Assembly: GCA_005883305.1 (NCBI GenBank)
Contig: VBAC01000001.1
Coordinates: forward strand, 1,860,001 to 1,924,000
Reading direction: 5' to 3'
DNA from: Alphaproteobacteria bacterium
GTDB lineage: Bacteria; Pseudomonadota; Alphaproteobacteria; Sphingomonadales; Sphingomonadaceae
DNA: 64,000 nt
The notes beneath the pieces were generated by a model, which saw only the letters and a program-made list of their open reading frames with translations, did no database searches and had not been told where the DNA came from. This document shows, piece after piece, positions 27,897-35,233 of this stretch (its first letter is position 1; each line of letters opens with the position of its first letter). The position numbers and the translations under genes are program-made.

Positions 27897-28773
27897 GCGC
27901 GCCAAGGATCGGCCAGCGCCGCTGCCACGGCTTGACCTCGATCCTCGTCCCCGCGTGGCGGTTGATCTTCCAGGCGAGATAGTCGGCGCCGCCGGCATAG
28001 GTGGTGGTCGCCTTGGCCAGGCGAAGGAGAGTCAGCGCCTTGCCCTTGCGCCGCGCTCGGCGCCACCAGCGTCGCATGGCCTCGGACGAAGCGACCAAGC
28101 CTACCTCTCCATTTGGGCCGGTTCCGGTCAGCTCCGCGATGCGCGCGAGGGTCGCATCGCCGATCCGAACATAGCGTTCATGATCCGCTTCGATGATGCT
28201 CGACGGCCGCTGCCCGCGCTCGGCCCGAAGTTCCGCGGAATAGGTCAGTTCAAAGCCCCGCCGCCATAGGTCGATCACGGTCACGTCCTTGTGCGGCTCC
28301 ATCATCGGGATCGTGTATTGAAACAGAGTAGGAGCCGCATCGGCGACGATATCTATTACGCGTTCCCGCATGGCCTCATTCGAAATCCAGACCAGCCGGG
28401 AGGGCTGCGCAAATCTCGCCCAAACCGAGGTGCTCCCGGCCTTGAAGCCGATTTCGCGCCGGAAATCCGCTTCGCTCAGCACCGCATATTTGGCCGCCAG
28501 CCCGTCATGCTCGAACGGAAAGACGTTGGGCGGAAGCACCCGGTTGGCGAAGGCCAGCCACCCGCGCCCATAAGCCGAGCGGTAATCGGAGACGATCAGG
28601 TAGAAATCGAGCATCAGCCCGTCGAGCTGCTTCTCGCGAAGGCACGACCCATAGAACAACACCGCCCGCGCGGCGTCCGGATATTCGGCGGCAATCGCCC
28701 CCGCCATCGCCGCCACGCGCGGATCGACCGCCTGCGAAAGCTCGGCGGCGACGAGATCGTGAAGCGAAGTCAT
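27853..28773 (-). CDS. Tam41-like nucleotidyltransferase-fold protein
   Basis: A 306-residue soluble protein. Motifs VLFYGSCLREKQLDGLMLDF and YLIVSDYRSAYG, then ANRVLPPNVFPFEHDGLAAK and YAVLSEADFRREI, follow the plan of mitochondrial Tam41 (CDP-DAG synthase): YGSGxxxQ, then the acidic MxDF, then a KYxVxS segment. If correct it could make CDP-diacylglycerol or a related CDP-lipid. The G-to-C change in YGSC and the limited similarity make this a family-level guess. It lies near a lipid kinase gene. Its 3' end overlaps the hybrid kinase gene by 44 bases on the opposite strand. Confidence 0.55.
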   Translation of the reverse strand: MTSLHDLVAAELSQAVDPRVAAMAGAIAAEYPDAARAVLFYGSCLREKQLDGLMLDFYLIVSDYRSAYGRGWLAFANRVLPPNVFPFEHDGLAAKYAVLSEADFRREIGFKAGSTSVWARFAQPSRLVWISNEAMRERVIDIVADAAPTLFQYTIPMMEPHKDVTVIDLWRRGFELTYSAELRAERGQRPSSIIEADHERYVRIGDATLARIAELTGTGPNGEVGLVASSEAMRRWWRRARRKGKALTLLRLAKATTTYAGGADYLAWKINRHAGTRIEVKPWQRRWPILGALTLLPRLLWRGAIR

Positions 28774-28853
28774 GCCCCCCCTTTAGCCGCGCCCGGCCGA
28801 TCCGGGGAGAGGGCGGTTCCCGCCGCAAACAGGACAGCCCCCCTTTTCCAGCC

Positions 28854-29153
28854 TCAGGCCGCCTCGTCCGCTACCGCCCTCGCCACCAGCTCCGGCTCTT
28901 TGTCGATCACCTTCAGATAGGCGCGCACGGCGGGCGGGGGCATGTGGCGGCCAATCTCGTACTGGCGGATGTTGGCGAGCGGGATTCCGTAGGTCCGAGC
29001 GAACGCCTCCTGGCTGAGGCCGAGCCGGTTCCGAAGCATCCGGATCCGCCGCCCCATCTGCCCCCGCTCCACGCCGGCCACGCTGACGTCGAAATCCTCC
29101 GGGTCATTCGGATCCTTCGGGATCGCGATCATAGTCTCTTTGTTCACCGGCAT
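28854..29153 (-). CDS. XRE-type antitoxin of a BrnT-like module
   Basis: A ~99-residue DNA-binding antitoxin. The helix-turn-helix is MGRRIRMLRNRLGLSQEAFA followed by RTYGIPLANIRQYEIGRHMPP. The N-terminal DPNDPEDFDVS segment resembles the linker of antitoxins encoded with BrnT-type toxins. It overlaps the toxin gene by 50 bases, with toxin first. Start choice is open: GTG at 29147 has GAAGGAG at ideal spacing, while ATG 29153 and ATG 29132 are alternatives. It probably represses its own operon. Confidence 0.8.
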   Translation of the reverse strand: MPVNKETMIAIPKDPNDPEDFDVSVAGVERGQMGRRIRMLRNRLGLSQEAFARTYGIPLANIRQYEIGRHMPPPAVRAYLKVIDKEPELVARAVADEAA

Positions 29154-29385
29154 TGCTCCTTCGCACCGAAATCAGCCGCAGCGTTTCGCCGCGCCAGACA
29201 TGGACGACGGTCCACAGCCGCCCCTCCACCGTCCCGACCGCCTTGTAGCGATCCTCGCCGTCGATCGGCCGGGAGGAAGGCAGGACGATATGCGCGCCGT
29301 CCTCGAACACGCGCAGACCGAAGGCGAGCGCCACGCCGTGCTTGATCCGGTTGGCTTCATCCTTCGCCGAATCGAATTCGATCAC
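29104..29385 (-). CDS. brnT: BrnT family toxin
   Basis: A 93-residue RelE-fold ribonuclease toxin of the BrnT family. It starts IEFDSAKDEANRIKHGVALA, continues with the FEDG and PSSRPIDGEDRYKAVGTVEG segments, and ends LRLISVRRSNAGEQRDYD, the typical R/RxA/E/Y signature. It lies upstream of, and overlaps, an XRE-type antitoxin gene rather than a classical BrnA. A pair of this kind is a type II toxin-antitoxin module and acts in the cytoplasm. Confidence 0.88.
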   Translation of the reverse strand: MIEFDSAKDEANRIKHGVALAFGLRVFEDGAHIVLPSSRPIDGEDRYKAVGTVEGRLWTVVHVWRGETLRLISVRRSNAGEQRDYDRDPEGSE

Positions 29386-29432
29386 GACGCAAATATATGT
29401 GATTCACTCAGCCGACGCAACCGCGCGCGCCC

Positions 29433-29455
29433 GGATCAAAGTACCACTTTGATCC
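29433..29455. terminator. Perfect hairpin with AAGTACCACTT core
   Basis: GGATCAAAGT and ACTTTGATCC are perfect 10-base arms around an ACC loop. It lies two bases beyond the stop of the lipid kinase gene (minus strand). There is no T-run, so it may be a processing or termination stem. A copy with a different outer stem but the same core is at 55633-55655. Confidence 0.5.
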
Positions 29456-29456
29456 G

Positions 29457-30434
29457 CTAAGCCGCCAGCCGCAGGAAATGCACCGGCGCCGTCGGCCTCA
29501 GCACGATCGGCCGGTCGTCATTGGCCTCGAACATCTCGCCGTCGAGGATAATGTTCGAGCGCGTCCCGGCGATCCGGATCTCGTCGCCGCGCTCGAGATG
29601 GACTCCGCGGATGGCGTGAAGGCCGAGCCGGCCGCGGATCGCGGCGAAGAGCGCGCCGAGGATCGAGATCAGGTTGCGCTCGATCACCAGCAGCTGCATC
29701 GCCCCGGCGCGCGGGCCCGTCCCGGTCATCGTTCCGTTGAGCAGAAGCCGCTCGAGCGTGGTCACCATGACCAAAGCGAAGCGCCCCTGCATCTCGCCGC
29801 TTTTCGTCACCGAAACCGTGATCGGCGCCCATTTGCCGGGGAGCAGGCGCGAGCGCCGGCCGATCAGCACCGAAAGGATGCCCATCAGGAAGGTCAGCCC
29901 GTGCGCCGCCCAATTGGGCAGGCCGAGCGGATAGATTTTGTGGCGGCAGAAGAGGATCGTGTCGGCGAGCGCCGCGCCGCCGAGGAACATGCCGAGCACC
30001 GGGCGCTCGCCGTCGAGCCGGCCGCCGGTCAGCGCGATCAGCTCGCGCGAGACGATGTGCGGCACCATGTCGGTACGCACCACGGCGAGGATCCGCTCGA
30101 GCGCCTCGATCGGGTCGCCGGCGGCGCCGAGATCGTGGGCGATGAGGTTGGTCTTGCCGTTGGGAAGCACCGCCACCGGCGGCGGAGTGTCGCCGAAATG
30201 GCCGCCCTGGTAGAGCTCCGTCAAAGCCGCCTGCACCGTCCCGTCGCCGCCGTTGATGACCAGCACCTTGGGCTTCACCCGGGCGATCGAGCGCAGCGCC
30301 TCGGCGATCTGGTCGACCCGCTCCACCTCGTAGTGGAAGATGTCGGCGTGCTGGGCGCAATAGCTCCTCACCTCCGGCAGAAGCGACTGGTTGCCGGTGG
30401 AATGCGGGTTGGAAAGGAGCGCGATCGATTTCAT
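29457..30434 (-). CDS. Diacylglycerol/sphingoid-type lipid kinase
   Basis: A 325-residue member of the DAGK/YegS catalytic family, which phosphorylates lipids such as diacylglycerol, ceramide or sphingoid bases with ATP. The nucleotide loop is VINGGDGTVQAAL, followed by VAVLPNGKTNLIAHDLG (usual PxGTxN; here PNGKTN) and a late LDGE motif (IILDGEMFE). Because this chromosome carries spt, ceramide is a possible substrate alongside diacylglycerol. The adjacent upstream gene (exported DUF2141-type) ends one base before the kinase ATG, so they form an operon. Confidence 0.85.
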   Translation of the reverse strand: MKSIALLSNPHSTGNQSLLPEVRSYCAQHADIFHYEVERVDQIAEALRSIARVKPKVLVINGGDGTVQAALTELYQGGHFGDTPPPVAVLPNGKTNLIAHDLGAAGDPIEALERILAVVRTDMVPHIVSRELIALTGGRLDGERPVLGMFLGGAALADTILFCRHKIYPLGLPNWAAHGLTFLMGILSVLIGRRSRLLPGKWAPITVSVTKSGEMQGRFALVMVTTLERLLLNGTMTGTGPRAGAMQLLVIERNLISILGALFAAIRGRLGLHAIRGVHLERGDEIRIAGTRSNIILDGEMFEANDDRPIVLRPTAPVHFLRLAA

Positions 30435-30435
30435 C

Positions 30436-30936
30436 TCATCCGTTTCCGGGCCGGATCGAGAGGCCCGAGCGATAGTTGAGGACGACGTTCACGCCGAGCG
30501 TGCCCTGGCCGACATTGACCGCGACGTCGCCGAAGCGCGGGCGAAGGTGCATCAGCGACAGGCTCGGGTTGCGCGAGAAGCCGCCGCCGTCGCTCCAGTC
30601 GCCGCGGGCATTGTCGCCGTCGACGTCGTGGCGCACCGCGACCGCATAGGTCCCCGGCTGCGGAACCGCGATGCACACCCGCATCGGCCCGCCCGGGGTC
30701 ACCGGCACGTTGATCTTGCGAAGGGTCTGGCCCCTTTGCAGAAACGTGTTCGCGCTGTTGTAGATCGCGACCCGGATGTTGCCGGTGCGCTGGTTGAAAT
30801 GGCTCAAATTGACGAGGATCGACGGCCGGCCGGAGCGGCAGGCCGCGGCGTCCGCGCCGAGCTGGGCCTGGGCGGCCGCGGGCAGCGCGCCGAGCGCCGC
30901 CGCCAGAAGTCCCGCCCGCAAAATCTTCAACTTCAT
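30436..30936 (-). CDS. Exported DUF2141 family protein
   Basis: A 166-residue exported protein. A signal peptide (MKLKILRAGLLAAALGALPA, with cleavage after AQA) precedes a β-rich domain with the DUF2141 pattern: ILVNLSHFNQRTGNIRVAIY, then a VRHDVDGDN acidic turn and FSRNP. The function of this family is not established. Two cysteines could pair in the periplasm. It is followed within two bases by the lipid kinase gene and so probably co-transcribed. It diverges from lptF across ~240 bases that should hold both promoters. Confidence 0.78.
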   Translation of the reverse strand: MKLKILRAGLLAAALGALPAAAQAQLGADAAACRSGRPSILVNLSHFNQRTGNIRVAIYNSANTFLQRGQTLRKINVPVTPGGPMRVCIAVPQPGTYAVAVRHDVDGDNARGDWSDGGGFSRNPSLSLMHLRPRFGDVAVNVGQGTLGVNVVLNYRSGLSIRPGNG

Positions 30937-31179
30937 TTCCCAAACTCCCAGGGTAGGGCCGAACGCCCGCGCGCGCATGAAGGGCCGCGGGCAAGGCCGT
31001 CTGCCTTTCCCCCATGGCCGCCCAGATCGTCTCCGCTTGCGGCGAAATAGTGGCGAAGGGGCGTCGAAAGGTTGGAAATCCGCGCACCCCGAGCGTCCGA
31101 ACCGGCCAAAAGGCGATGACCGCGCCCCCACCTGCCTCTATAGCCGCCGGGCAAGGCGCCGCGTGGGGACCGTTGAGGC

Positions 31180-32391
31180 TTGAAGTTTCCGAACCAAATC
31201 GACCGCTATCTGACCCGGCTGATCCTCATTCCGCTGGTCGGCACGCTCTGCCTCGCGGCGATGCTGCTGCTGATGGACCGGATGCTTCGCCTGTTCGATT
31301 TCGTCGTCAGCGAGGGAGGGCCCGTCACCGTCGTGTGGCGGATGCTCGCCAATCTGATCCCCGAATATCTGGGCCTCGCGATCCCGGTCGGCCTCGCGCT
31401 CGGGATCCTGCTCGCCTTCAGGAAGCTCGCTTTGTCCTCGGAGCTCGATACGCTGCGCGCCGTGGGGCTCGGCTACGGGCGCCTGCTCTGGATTCCCTAT
31501 TGCTACGCGCTGGTCCTGCTCGTGCTCAATTTCGGGATCGTCGGCTTCCTTCAGCCCTACGCCCAATATTCCTACCAGAATTTGCGTTACGAGCTGAGCT
31601 CGGGCGCGCTCGGCGCGTCGATCAAGGTCGGCGAGTTCACCAGTCTCGGGCGCCGGATGACGCTGCGCATCGAGCGCAGCGAGAATCACGGCACCGATCT
31701 TCACGGAGTCTTCCTGCGCATCGCCGAGCGCGGCGGGCGGACCGTCGCGGTCAGCGCCGATCGCGGCCGCTTCCTCGCCACCGACGATCCGGAGACGATC
31801 CTCTTCCGCCTCTCCAACGGCCGGCTGGTTCACGATCAGCCCGGCTATCGGGTCCCGCGCGTGCTGAGCTTCGTCCAGCACGATTTGCCGATCAACCTTC
31901 CGGCGATCGGCAATTTCCGCGGCCGCGGCGACGGCACCAAGGAGCTGACCGTGCCCGAGCTGTGGCGGCTCGGCGGCGATGCCAGCCTCCCGCGGGAGCG
32001 CCGCAACGCGATCCGCGCCAATTTCCACTTCCGGATGGTCGAGGTGGCGATGATGCTGCTCGTGCCTTTGCTCGCGGTGGCTCTGGCAGTGCCGCCCAAG
32101 CGAAGCACGTCGGGTCTCGGAATCTTCATCTCGATCGTGTTCGTCGTCACCTACCACAAGGTCAACCAGTACGCCGAGCAGATGGGGGCGCAGGGGCGGA
32201 TCGATCCCTTCTTCGCCCTGTGGGCCCCCTTCCTCATCTTCGCCGGCCTGATGGTCTGGATGTACTGGACTCTCGCCCACATTCCGGGCGGCCAGCCGAT
32301 CGGCGCTCTCGAGCGGCTGTTCGCCAGGCTGACCAAGGCGGTCGCGCGCCTGTTCCGGCGCGGCCGGCGGCGGAGCGCGGCGGCCTCGTGA
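31180..32391 (+). CDS. lptF: LPS export permease LptF
   Basis: A 403-residue YjgP/YjgQ family permease of the LptB2FG complex that extracts lipopolysaccharide from the inner membrane. It begins IDRYLTRLILIPLVGTLCLA, has three helices, a periplasmic β-jellyroll (~residues 130-270), then three more helices. SSELDTLRAVGLGYGRLL is the coupling helix for LptB. Start is TTG at 31180 with GAGG upstream. Its stop overlaps the GTG of lptG. First-gene position and the longer C-terminus favour LptF over LptG. Confidence 0.9.
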   Translation: MKFPNQIDRYLTRLILIPLVGTLCLAAMLLLMDRMLRLFDFVVSEGGPVTVVWRMLANLIPEYLGLAIPVGLALGILLAFRKLALSSELDTLRAVGLGYGRLLWIPYCYALVLLVLNFGIVGFLQPYAQYSYQNLRYELSSGALGASIKVGEFTSLGRRMTLRIERSENHGTDLHGVFLRIAERGGRTVAVSADRGRFLATDDPETILFRLSNGRLVHDQPGYRVPRVLSFVQHDLPINLPAIGNFRGRGDGTKELTVPELWRLGGDASLPRERRNAIRANFHFRMVEVAMMLLVPLLAVALAVPPKRSTSGLGIFISIVFVVTYHKVNQYAEQMGAQGRIDPFFALWAPFLIFAGLMVWMYWTLAHIPGGQPIGALERLFARLTKAVARLFRRGRRRSAAAS

Positions 32392-33488
32392 TCAACCTGT
32401 CCTTCTTCCCGTCGCGCCGGATCGCGCTCTACCTCTCGCGTCTGTTCCTGATGCGCAGCGCGGCGGTGCTGGTCGCTCTGGTCGGAATCCTGATGATGCT
32501 CGATCTGCTCGGCAAATCGGGCGACATCCTCGCCCATCCGGGCAACGGCGACGCGGAGCTGTGGCGCTATGTCGGCCTCAGGCTCCCCCAATTGCTCGCC
32601 CGCTTCCTCCCCTTCGCCGTATTGCTCGGCACCCTCATCACCTTCGCCGGGCTCAACCAGAACAGCGAGATCATCTCGATGAAGGCGGCGGGCATTTCGG
32701 CGCACCAGATCGTCGCGCCCTTGATCCTCGTTTCCGCGATGATCGCTCTCGTCCATTTCGGCTTCAACGAGCGCTTCGTCACCCGCGCGACGGCCACCTT
32801 GAGCGCGTGGGACGACGCCGATTTCGGCCCGGTCCCGCCCGAAAGCGGCGTGCAGACCAATTTGTCGCTGGTCCACGGCAACGACCTCATCTTCGTCAGC
32901 CGGGTGAGCGGGCGGGGCTCCGGCGTCCGTCTCGCCGGAATCACCATCTACGGCCGCGAAGGCGGGACGCTGCGGCGGATCCTCACCGCGCGAACCGGAG
33001 CCGCGGCGCCCGGAGCCGGGTGGGTGCTTCGCGACGCGACCCTGTTCACGGTCGACACGGGCCTGACGGAGCATATGGGCGCGGTCCGTGTCGGCAGCGA
33101 CATCACGCCCGACGAATTCACCCTCGCCCGGGTCAATCCCGACGAGCAGGATTTCTGGCGCCTCAGGCGCTCGATCGCCGATCTGCGGGCCGCCAACCGC
33201 CCGACCGCTACGCTCTCCTCCAGCATGTGGCACAAGATCGCGGGCCCGATGTCGACGATGCTCATGCCCCTGCTCGCCGCGGTCGCCGCCTTCGGCCTCG
33301 CCCGCTCGGGCGCCCTGATGGTCCGGGCGGTGATCGGCATGGCGCTCGGCTTCGCCTATTTCGTCGCCGACAATTTCGCCATCGCGATGGGCAATCTCGG
33401 CGCCTACCCGCCCTTCCTCGCCGCCTGGGGGCCGTTCCTTTTGTTTCTGCTGGTCGGCGAGGCGGTGCTGATCCGGACGGAGGAGTGA
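32388..33488 (+). CDS. lptG: LPS export permease LptG
   Basis: A 366-residue partner of LptF. It opens RRIALYLSRLFLMRSAAVLV, with the NSEIISMKAAGISAHQIVAP coupling helix at ~residues 97-116. A periplasmic β-jellyroll follows, and the C-terminal helices carry the MWHKIAGPMSTMLMPLLAAV block. GTG 32388 overlaps the lptF stop. It uses the ATPase LptB, which is encoded elsewhere. Confidence 0.9.
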   Translation: MINLSFFPSRRIALYLSRLFLMRSAAVLVALVGILMMLDLLGKSGDILAHPGNGDAELWRYVGLRLPQLLARFLPFAVLLGTLITFAGLNQNSEIISMKAAGISAHQIVAPLILVSAMIALVHFGFNERFVTRATATLSAWDDADFGPVPPESGVQTNLSLVHGNDLIFVSRVSGRGSGVRLAGITIYGREGGTLRRILTARTGAAAPGAGWVLRDATLFTVDTGLTEHMGAVRVGSDITPDEFTLARVNPDEQDFWRLRRSIADLRAANRPTATLSSSMWHKIAGPMSTMLMPLLAAVAAFGLARSGALMVRAVIGMALGFAYFVADNFAIAMGNLGAYPPFLAAWGPFLLFLLVGEAVLIRTEE

Positions 33489-33489
33489 G

Positions 33490-33840
33490 ATGCTCTATTT
33501 GGCGATCAAGGCGCTCCTCTCCGGCATCATCATCGCGATCGTCTCCGAGGTCGCTCGGCGCAGCCCCGGCTGGGGCGCGCTGATCGTCTCGCTTCCTTTG
33601 GTGTCCATCCTCGGCATGATCTGGCTCTGGCGCGACACCCACGATCCGGTCCGAATGGCCGCCCACGCCGAGGCGACCTTCTGGTTCGTCCTGCCGACCC
33701 TGCCGATGTTCCTGCTGATGCCCTGGATGCTCCGCCAGGGCGCCTCGTTCTGGGCCGCGCTCGCCGTCGGGTGCCTGGTGACCGTCGCGCTCTACGGCAC
33801 GATGACCTTGCTCGGGCCGCGGCTCGGGATCCGGCTTTGA
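33490..33840 (+). CDS. DUF3147 family membrane protein
   Basis: A 116-residue protein with about four helices. It begins LYLAIKALLSGIIIAIVSEV, continues ARRSPGWGALIVSLPLVSIL and WRDT, then a pair of helices closing with LLGPRLGIRL. This matches the DUF3147 family, whose function is unknown. It starts two bases after the lptG stop, and its own TGA overlaps the TTG of the chromate transporter gene, so it is inside the operon. Confidence 0.8.
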   Translation: MLYLAIKALLSGIIIAIVSEVARRSPGWGALIVSLPLVSILGMIWLWRDTHDPVRMAAHAEATFWFVLPTLPMFLLMPWMLRQGASFWAALAVGCLVTVALYGTMTLLGPRLGIRL

Positions 33841-35225
33841 AGGACGAAGTGCCGGCGCCGCCGCTTCCCCTGTCCGAGGCGGTGCGCGTCTGGACGCGGA
33901 TCGCGGCGCTCAGCTTCGGCGGGCCCGCCGGGCAGATCGCGGTCATGCACCGCATCCTGGTCGACGAGAAGCGCTGGATCTCGGAGGAGCGCTTCCTCCA
34001 CGCGCTCAACTATTGCATGCTCCTCCCAGGCCCCGAGGCGCAGCAGCTCGCCACCTATATCGGCTGGCTGATGCACCGGACGAAGGGCGGGCTGATCGCC
34101 GGCGGGCTGTTCATCCTGCCCGGCTTCGTCTCGATCATGATCCTCTCCTGGCTCTACGCGGCGCTGGGCAGCGTCGATGCCGTCGAGGCGCTTTTTTTCG
34201 GCCTTAAGGCGGCGGTGCTGGCCATCGTCCTCGACGCCGTGCGGCGGATCGGATCGCGGGCGCTCAGGAACAACGTCATGCGCGCCCTCGCCGCCGCCGC
34301 CTTCCTCGCCATTTTCTTTTTCGCAATTCCCTTCCCGCTGATCGTCGTCGGCGCCGCGCTGATCGGCTATGCCGCCAGCCGGGCCGGCTCGTCCGCCTTC
34401 GCCGGCGGCGGCGGGGGGCACGGGCCGGCCGGCTCGTCCGCGGTCGAGCCCGGGGACACCCTGCTCGGCGACCATGTGCCCGACCACGCCCGCCCGAACC
34501 TGCGCTGGTCGCTGCGCATCTCCGCCATTCTTCTGCTGCTCTGGCTGGGGCCGGTGGCGACGCTGCTGCTCCTGCTCGGCCCCGACGACGTGTTCAGCAG
34601 GATCGCGCTCTTCTTCTCGCAGCTCGCGGTGCTGACCTTCGGCGGCGCCTATGCGGTGCTCGCCTGGGTCGCGCAGGAGGCGGTGGAGCGGTTCGGCTGG
34701 CTCCAGCCGGGCGAGATGCTCGACGGGCTGGGCATGGCCGAGACCACGCCTGGGCCGCTGATCATGGTCACGCAATTCGTCGGCTTCATGGGCGCGTTCC
34801 GCCAGGCGACGGGCCTTTCGCCGATGGCCGCCGGGACGCTCGGCGGAATCCTCACCACCTGGGTCACCTTCGTCCCCTGCTTCCTGTGGATCTTCCTCGG
34901 CGCCCCGTTCGTCGAGCGCCTCCGCGGCAACAAGGCGCTGTCCGCGGCGCTCGCCGCGATCACCGCCGCGATCGTCGGCGTGATCCTGAACCTCGCTTTC
35001 TGGTTCGCCTTCCACACCCTGTTCCGCCAGCAGCGCCAGTTCGCCGCGGGCCCGCTCGATTTCGACCTGCCGGTGCTCGCCAGCGCCAACCTCCCCGCTC
35101 TGGTCCTCGCCGCCGTCGCCATTATCGCCATCTTCCGGCTCAAGATCGGCGCGTTGCCGGTGCTCGCCCTGTGCGCGGCGCTGGGCGCGGGATATTGGTT
35201 GGTCGCCGGGGCCAATCCGGCATAA
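33837..35225 (+). CDS. chrA: Chromate efflux transporter ChrA
   Basis: A 462-residue long-chain CHR transporter made of two homologous halves. The N-half has LSFGGPAGQIAVMHRILVDE, KRWISEERFLHALNYCMLLP and GPEAQQLATYIGW. The C-half has LTFGGAYAVLAWVAQEAVER and GLGMAETTPGPLIMVTQFVG. It exports chromate, which probably enters as a sulfate mimic. TTG 33837 overlaps the upstream stop (TTGA) and places the conserved domain near the N-terminus. A glycine-rich cytoplasmic linker (~residues 180-215) joins the halves. Confidence 0.9.
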   Translation: MKDEVPAPPLPLSEAVRVWTRIAALSFGGPAGQIAVMHRILVDEKRWISEERFLHALNYCMLLPGPEAQQLATYIGWLMHRTKGGLIAGGLFILPGFVSIMILSWLYAALGSVDAVEALFFGLKAAVLAIVLDAVRRIGSRALRNNVMRALAAAAFLAIFFFAIPFPLIVVGAALIGYAASRAGSSAFAGGGGGHGPAGSSAVEPGDTLLGDHVPDHARPNLRWSLRISAILLLLWLGPVATLLLLLGPDDVFSRIALFFSQLAVLTFGGAYAVLAWVAQEAVERFGWLQPGEMLDGLGMAETTPGPLIMVTQFVGFMGAFRQATGLSPMAAGTLGGILTTWVTFVPCFLWIFLGAPFVERLRGNKALSAALAAITAAIVGVILNLAFWFAFHTLFRQQRQFAAGPLDFDLPVLASANLPALVLAAVAIIAIFRLKIGALPVLALCAALGAGYWLVAGANPA

Positions 35226-35233
35226 GCGGGCCG

